From Patescibacteria group bacterium UBA2023 (GTDB taxonomy: Bacteria > Patescibacteriota > Gracilibacteria > BD1-5 > UBA2023): a stretch of 21,460 bases of DNA. Below the pieces are notes generated by a model that had not been told where the DNA came from, did no database searches, and saw only the letters and a program-made list of their open reading frames with translations. Position numbers and translations under genes: made by a program. Shown here piece after piece: positions 16,625 through 21,460 of this stretch (its first letter is position 1; each line of letters opens with the position of its first letter). The stretch covers positions 1 to 21,460 of the forward strand of contig DDBV01000006.1 in assembly GCA_002335145.1 (NCBI GenBank), written 5' to 3'.

Positions 16625-17962
16625 ATGCAATCAGTGCACCCAACAGCCAACACACTCGTTTCGCATTTGTCTCTCGATGCGCGGGAAGTCTCTTTTTCAT
16701 CGCGCGAATCCATAGAGAGAGAGGTACCGCAACCACTCGTGGAAGCATGCGAAGATCTCTACGGCAAAAATGTCCGTGTACATCGTGTGGGACTCGCGAC
16801 AGATGGTGATCTTACTGCCTCTCTATGGGTGGATGCAGATCACCTCTCTCTCCATAATCGTCTCACCGCACTCGGTTACGGTGACGAAACGGTCATCCCC
16901 GATCGTCCGGCAATCCGCATGGACTTCCGTTATTCCGAGCGCACAACATCTCAAGAACTCTCTAGTCTCACTCTCGCAGCCACTCGGCGATTTGAGCCAC
17001 AGGAGGCGACATGGATAGAATCCTGGAGTCCGGAGGAGATTCGCCGGCGCGCGCTTTTTTCGGACAAAACCACTGAGGAGTACGCGATGGAACTCGGATA
17101 CTACCGCGACCATCGCGGTGGTCGATACTACCGATCCTACGAGCTCTGGATCAAAGCCTATCCCGATGCTGGCGCGCAGGATGCCAACCTCCGGAAGATT
17201 CCCGGCTACGCGCTCCTCTCACCAGAGGCCAGACGCCTTCTCGCTCGTCAATACTCCATATATTCGCGCCTCTGCGATCTCTCCCCTGAGACAGTCACGG
17301 CAACGCGCCACAAGATCGGACTCAGGCTTCTCACGCCCGAGACACTCGTCCATGGCACGCGCTATGACCACGAAAAGATCTCATCTATCGCTTCGCGAGG
17401 TATCCTCTCATCAGAATTTCGTGGAGGCAACGAGAAGCGCATGTGTCGCTATTGCAGTGAGTTTTTCCGGGTTCCACGGATTATGAGCGTCCGGGAATAC
17501 GTGGAATACTACCACACGCCCGAGGCATTCTTCACGACCATGCAGGGGCTCGTGCCATTTTATGTGGATAGACTCGAATCCGAGCTCTTTCCCAAGCGTT
17601 CGAGCGATGAGGCGTTCGTAGCGTTTTTCATCGATACCGAGCATGGGGATTTGTCCGAACTGCTTGATCGGGAAGCATATCGCTGAACGGACGCCGAAAT
17701 GCGGGAACTCTCGAAGTCTCTCCCCTACGATCCACAATCTCCCGAGGCCGGGCGTATGAGCGCGATACTCTGTGGAATACCATCGAGATATATCGCCTGA
17801 GTGCTTGTTTCCAATGCGATTCTTCGATCTCCTGAAGACATAGGCCACATCCGCGGGTCATTCGGTCCGGACGTGTTCATTTTCTCGCTCGATGGGGAGA
17901 TTGTTCCAGAGAGACGAGTATCTGTCATGGAAGACGATACGCCGAACTGGCTCCGTTCTTAG
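16625..17962 (+). CDS. Uncharacterised cytoplasmic protein with HGT and CxxC motifs
   Basis: With UGA as Gly at 17684 and 17798 the frame encodes 445 residues and ends in TAG. There is no signal peptide or membrane helix. Residues 1-230 are charged and mixed alpha/beta. At 242-270 is LVHGTRYDHEKISSI followed by RGILSSEF, a pattern reminiscent of ADP-ribosyltransferase-like folds (H-G-T, then a helix and a GILS turn). At 274-283 CRYCSEFFRV gives a CxxC pair that might bind zinc. The C-terminal part contains CGIPSRYIAGVLVSN and FGPDVFIFSLDGEIVPE. I cannot name the family, and the ADP-ribosyltransferase similarity is only a motif-level suspicion. The start at 16625 is chosen because a good promoter lies just upstream of it and covers the alternative ATG at 16589. 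It converges with pheA, three bases away. Confidence 0.8.
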
Positions 17963-17965
17963 TCA

Positions 17966-18778
17966 CTAATAGCTCCCGAGTACCTTCACGCTCTTGGTGA
18001 AGTACGCGAGCTCATCAAGTGCCAGTCGGACAGAGGGATCATGAGCATGTCACTCGAAGTCGAGCAAAAACACATAGGTAAAAGGGTCTCGTTGGCTCGG
18101 GATGCTCTCGATTTTGGAGAGATTGATTCCGTTCGTCGCGAATGCTCCGAGGCTCTTGTAGAGGACGGCGGGGATGTCCGATGTCTCGAAAAGGATGGAT
18201 GTTTTTTCGTGACGATCGGGATACTCGAGAGTCGAGTCGTCACGCACTACCACGAGAAAGCGAGTCGTGTTGCCATCCTGATCCTCTATATCTCGCGCGA
18301 GCGCATTGAGTCCGTAGAGTTCTCCCGCGAGTGCGGATGCTATGGCGGCCGTGCCACGCATGTTTTTTTCGGCAATCATCTTTGCCGAGCCTGCGGTATC
18401 GTACCATTTTACTGGCTCAAGTCCGTGGGACTCCAGGTAATTCCGACACTGCCGAAGTGCCTGCTCATGGGAATAAACCTCTTTTACTGCCGAGAGGTCA
18501 GTCTCAAGCGACCAAAGACAATGGTGGACCGACACACGGGTTTCCCCGATGATACGGACACGGAAGCGCAAGAAGGCATAGACATTCTCATAGATTGATC
18601 CGGCGTAGGAATTCTCTATCGGCAGCACTCCGATATCTCCCGCCTCGACCGCTTCCCAAACATCTTGGAATGAAGCGGCCTCAAGAATCTCGGTCTCGGC
18701 GAGTCCGAGATTTTTCGCTACCACACGCGAGGCAATATGACCGTAAGCTCCAGGTTCTCACTGGTATCGTATTTTCAT
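17966..18778 (-). CDS. pheA: Prephenate dehydratase
   Basis: This 270-residue monofunctional prephenate dehydratase (prephenate to phenylpyruvate, phenylalanine pathway) has a C-terminal ACT regulatory domain and no chorismate mutase part. The N-terminus MKIRYQGEPGAY matches the family start; its Gly7 is UGA (18758-18760). PIENSYAGSIYENV carries the substrate-binding block, and GNTTRFLVV carries the catalytic Thr-Arg-Phe (172-174). The ACT domain begins at about 190 with KTSILFE and contains the ESIP segment, the site of phenylalanine feedback in homologues. UGA at 18050-18052 gives Gly243 in DFEGHAHDPSVR, and the protein ends KVLGSY, as usual. The ATG at 18778 restores the conserved N-terminus that the standard code would lose. 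No other aromatic pathway gene is in the window. Confidence 0.95.
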
Positions 18779-18905
18779 AGCCGATCCGAAAAAAAGACGA
18801 AGTACGAGGGTACGGTTTTTTTGCGTTTTTTCAAATCGGTCACGAAATAGTAACGCGCCCGAGGTATGGTCGAATCCGTGCGATCCATCCCTTTTCTTTT
18901 TCTTT

Positions 18906-19589
18906 ATGGCAACTTCTTTTCCTGTGGAAAACAGGTGATTTGGCGATGCGGATTCTGGCGCATGCATTTCGACCACGAGGCTGAGTCCTACGGACTCGTT
19001 TCTGTCCGTGGTTTCATTACAACGAAGACGTGCCGCAAAGAGGACTGAGGCGGTCCTCGGGAGGCGGGAACGTTTCCGGGAGTATATCGATGCCTCAACA
19101 AGTCCCGCACGGTCGGATGATGATATTCTCTTCTTCGAGCCGGGAGCAGATGGAAGTGGATTGGATATTGTACCACCGACCGCTTTTCTCATGCAGCCGA
19201 CCGAATCTCTGTGAATGCAGTGGCTACAACACGAATCTCCTCGGGATTTTTTCGTCCGCCTCGAAGAAGCAACGCCCACTTCTCACGAGCCAGCAAGTCT
19301 CCAGGTGAGCATGCTTGCACAGGCTCTCAGGAGTCGGGGGTTCTATACCATTCTCTTCTACGACGACTCAGGGATCGGACTCCATGTAGCCGCCGTATGA
19401 ACCGAAAACTCTCTGGATCTCTGCGAAATCAGCGAGCTCGTCATCGAGACGTTCGATGGGTTCTATGGCAGTCGAGGAATCGTACTCGCACATGTGGAAA
19501 TCAAATCAGCGTTCGATGTCAGCTCTCCTGCCGAGAGTCATGCGACTGGGATCATTTCGGATTTTCTCTTCACGACATACGGCGAGTAG
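18906..19589 (+). CDS. Uncharacterised protein
   Basis: An open frame of 227 codons runs from ATG 18906 to TAG 19587-19589, with UGA(Gly) at 18936, 19212 and 19398. The first 60 residues are Ser/Thr/Arg-rich and could be non-coding; a later start, such as GTG near 19000, is possible. The rest looks like a folded alpha/beta protein: DDDILFFEPGADGSGLDIV, then MQWLQHESPRDFFVRLEEA, ALRSRGFYTILFYDDSGIG, and ISELVIETFDGFYGSRG. There is no signal peptide or membrane segment. I recognise no family. It lies 49 bases upstream of radA on the same strand and may be co-transcribed. Codon use in the C-terminal two thirds resembles the neighbours, which supports it as a real gene. Confidence 0.65.
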
Positions 19590-19638
19590 CTTCCGAATAG
19601 AAAATTCATATCATATGGGAAACTCTTAACGATTTTGC

Positions 19639-20955
19639 ATGTACGTATGCTCGACCTGTGGTACCACCAGCACCAAGTGGCAAGGAAAATGTTTTTCGTG
19701 CGGAGAGTGGAATACGCTCGTCTCCGCGCCGGAGCCGAAGAAATCCCCATCGAAACGTGGCGATAGCACCCCGAGTGAGACGAAGAATCTCGCCGACATA
19801 GAGGCGATGACGACCGACTCGGGGCGACTGCCGACCGTGAGTGAAGAGCTCTCTCGCGTCCTCGGTGGAGGACTCGTGCCAGGCAGTCTCACGCTCCTCT
19901 CGGGAGAACCAGGCATCGGGAAGTCTACCATCGCGCTCCAGATCGCCGGATGGGGATCGCATGCTGGTTCATCCGTGCTCTATGCGACAGCCGAGGAGAC
20001 CCTCTCACAGCTCGCGAATCGCGCCAAGCGACTCGGGGTTGATACGGGGAATATTCGAGCCGTGAACGAATCCGATGTCGACCGCGTGATCGAGACGATC
20101 CGCGCCGAGTGATGCACGCTCGCAGTCGTAGACTCTGTCAGCATGCTCTCCACCGATGAGTCGACTGGTGTCGCTGGAAGCGTAGGGCAGATTCGCGCTG
20201 TCACGGAGAAGCTCATGCAATTCGCCAAAGCCTCTGACACAGCGATCGTCCTCATCGGGCATGTCACCAAGGACGGTACGATCTCTGGGCCCAAAACACT
20301 GGAGCATCTCGTGGATACGGTATTATTTCTGGAATGAACGCGCTACGAGAGCTATCGAATCCTGCGCTCGCTCAAAAACCGATTCGGCCCATCGGACGAA
20401 GTAGGACTCTTCCGAATGACCGCGACAGGCCTGCAAGACATGGCCGATCCCGGAAAAGAGTTTGTCTCGGAGAATCGGGAGAATCTCACAGGCTCCGCGC
20501 TCGGCATCACGCTCGAGGGGTCTCGTGCATTGCTCTTCGAGATCGAGGCACTCGCTACTCCTACCAAGTTTGGCTATCCCAAGCGATCGGCTCGCGGTAT
20601 CCCACAGGGCAAGCTCGACCTGCTGATTGCTGTCGCCAATCGCTATGCGGACGCTAAGCTCGACGGATATGATGTGTATGTGAACGTGTCGAAGGGGTAC
20701 AGCCTCGACGAGCCCGGGGCAGATCTCACCATCCTCGCAGCCGTATTGTCCTCTCGGTGGAATATCGCACTGGGGCAGACAGTCTTCATGGGAGAGGCTG
20801 GACTCACGGGACTGGTGCGCGCTCCACATGGCTCCGAGGAGCGACTCAAACTCGCGAGCAAGCTCACACTCTGACCCGTAGTAATGAAAAGGGATAAGTG
20901 AGAGGAAAATTCGTGTGGGACTGTGAAGGAGTTGGTAAAATTCCTTAAAATATAA
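19639..20955 (+). CDS. radA: DNA repair protein RadA
   Basis: This 438-residue RadA (460 in E. coli) is a branch-migration and recombination helicase. It has a C4 zinc finger (Cys4, Cys7, Cys18, Cys21), Walker A GEPGIGKST (89-97), Walker B around LAVVDSVS, and the RadA-specific KNRFG (246-250). The C-terminal Lon-like domain follows (DLLIAVANRYADAKLDGYDVYV, then GADLTILAAVLSS). UGA codons at 20110, 20335, 20872 and 20899 read as Gly; Gly233 lies in the conserved FLEG. The fourth UGA block continues the frame past 20,880 into KLTLGPVVMKRDK and VKELVKFLKI, a plausible RadA C-terminus, ending in TAA at 20953. From about 20,880 the codons become AT-rich although the frame is unbroken. The ATG at 19639 gives the standard zinc-finger start. 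Confidence 0.95.
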
Positions 20956-20956
20956 T
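20951..20956 (+). promoter_or_regulatory. Candidate -10 element (TATAAT) for the last gene
   Basis: A perfect TATAAT overlaps the TAA of radA and lies ten bases before the ATG at 20967. That would give a very short leader. No clear -35 is visible, and the surrounding region is AT-rich, so a chance match is possible. Confidence 0.35.
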
Positions 20957-20966
20957 CATTCTCAGT

Positions 20967-21460
20967 ATGAAATATAGAGCCAAGGTTTTACGTTTATTGA
21001 ACTGAGAATTTCAAACTAGTGATTTTTCCGACCTTTTATTCTATATACGCGAGAATTGCAAAGATCAGAAAATTCTTATAGAGGTATGAGACTTTATAGC
21101 ACATCAAACAGAGAGAGATAAGGGTCTTGCTCTAAATAGTATTGAAGAATGGTTTGCAATTGTTCGATTTCACCAAGCACGATTCGGCCCAGGATGACCT
21201 TACAAACTTGATGGTAATCAACTTTCTTCTTTTACCCCAAGGTATCTTCACGCGTGTTTAGAAAGAACAGAGGAGAGAATGCTTTCAAATGAGTGTTGAA
21301 TTAGAAAGAAAGAAGCGAAACAATTAGTAAATGAGATAAATACTCAAATGAGAGTAAATCATGATGGTACTTATTCTATAACTCCTTCTATTTGGAATCA
21401 TAAATTAAAAAAAGAGCTTTTTATATTTTTAGCATCAAAAATACTAGTAAAACCTCTTTT
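20967..21460 (+). CDS. Uncharacterised protein, 5' part, AT-rich
   Basis: With UGA as Gly at 21003, 21087, 21195 and 21297 there is an open frame of 164 complete codons that runs off the end of the window. It starts MKYRAKVLRLLNGEFQTSDF and contains IEVGDFIAHQTERDKG, EEWFAIVRFHQARFGPGG and a basic stretch GIRKKEAKQLVNEI. No signal peptide or membrane segment is seen, and I recognise no family. Codon choice is strongly AT-rich (15 G+C of 60 bases at 21361-21420, against 40 of 60 at 19801-19860 in radA). The gene therefore looks acquired or belongs to a different genome. It nevertheless uses UGA as glycine, so any donor should share the code. Confidence 0.7.

Larger units (their letters stand above)
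1..21460. other. Region translated with UGA = glycine (genetic code 25)
   Basis: Reading UGA as glycine joins broken reading frames into 17 genes, each ending in TAA (7 genes) or TAG (9 genes); the last gene runs off the window. I count 44 in-frame UGA codons in 15 of the 17 genes. Several sit on glycines that are nearly invariant in their families: RadA residue 233 in FLEG, the GIY-YIG protein residue 35 in KSGAKYTRG, prephenate dehydratase residues 7 and 243, and the TgpA YWRG motif. TGG encodes tryptophan at conserved sites, for example the RadA zinc finger KWQGKC and the transglutaminase HSWVE. Known organisms with this code are Gracilibacteria and Absconditabacteria. No tRNA-Gly(UCA) gene is visible in this window. 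Confidence 0.95.
20881..21460. other. AT-rich segment: possible island edge or chimeric join
   Basis: Composition changes abruptly at about 20,880, inside the last 25 codons of radA, from GC-rich to AT-rich, and stays AT-rich to the end. Either a transferred segment starts here or two sequences were joined during assembly. Confidence 0.55.

Noticed and set aside
18758..19279. 173-codon minus-strand frame upstream of pheA
   Set aside because: It is the upstream extension of the pheA frame and is Ser/Arg/Lys-rich. The conserved PheA N-terminus begins at 18778.
19215..19589. S-adenosylmethionine decarboxylase (SpeD) similarity
   Set aside because: The SpeD processing-site Ser and the ESHxxIHTWPE block are not present.
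1..21460. UGA as tryptophan (code 4, Mycoplasma-like) or selenocysteine
   Set aside because: UGA falls on conserved glycines, conserved tryptophans are TGG, and 44 UGAs in unrelated families exclude selenocysteine.
1..21460. CRISPR arrays, insertion sequences, tRNA or rRNA genes
   Set aside because: No regularly spaced direct repeats, no transposase motifs and no cloverleaf or rRNA-like stretches were seen. Intergenic gaps are too short for rRNA.

Overview
The window comes from a bacterium that reads UGA as glycine (translation table 25). This points to the Gracilibacteria/Absconditabacteria (SR1) branch of the Patescibacteria (CPR). Under the standard code almost every gene looks shattered. 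With UGA read as glycine and only TAA/TAG as stops, the window resolves into 17 long, tightly packed genes containing 44 in-frame UGA codons, and no gene-free stretch exceeds about 230 bases. Many of these UGAs fall on glycines that are conserved in known families: RadA FLEG, prephenate dehydratase YQGEPGAY, GIY-YIG KSGAKYTRG and TgpA YWRG. Tryptophan is written TGG, so UGA=Trp is excluded. Base composition is clearly GC-rich for a code-25 lineage, except for an AT-rich tail after about 20,880. Bases 1-12 match the end of an Illumina adapter, so position 1 is probably a raw contig end.

Layout. 2-511 (+): 3' end of a LamG-domain surface protein, followed by a terminator. 616-2335 (+): an ABC-F ATPase and a GIY-YIG nuclease. 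2398-5392 (-): a DUF2339 polytopic membrane protein and an uncharacterised upstream gene. 5435-5460: a perfect 26-bp palindrome in the divergent intergenic region. 5580-6320 (+): a small secreted protein. 6548-10066 (+): a MoxR AAA+ ATPase followed by one 859-aa protein that fuses a shortened DUF58 region to a TgpA-like membrane transglutaminase. 10231-13035 (-): a 934-aa secreted repeat (beta-propeller-like) protein. 13176-16507 (-): a cell-wall cluster of D-Ala-D-Ala ligase, alpha/beta hydrolase and a membrane-anchored MurF-type ligase. 16625-17962 (+): a 445-aa protein of unknown function. 17966-18778 (-): prephenate dehydratase (pheA). 18906-19589 (+): an unknown gene. 19639-20955 (+): radA. 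20967-21460 (+): the start of an AT-rich unknown gene that still uses UGA for glycine.

How it fits together. Much of the window concerns the cell envelope: peptidoglycan precursor synthesis (Ddl, MurF-type), a MoxR/DUF58/transglutaminase module, DUF2339, and several exported proteins with lectin-like or propeller-like folds. This suits a small episymbiont or predator with a decorated surface, but that lifestyle is inference. Housekeeping functions are RadA repair, ABC-F ribosome-associated ATPase and an isolated pheA. The most notable local findings are the recoding itself, the DUF58-TgpA fusion, the conserved unknown with an HGT motif at 16625-17962, and the composition break inside the 3' end of radA.
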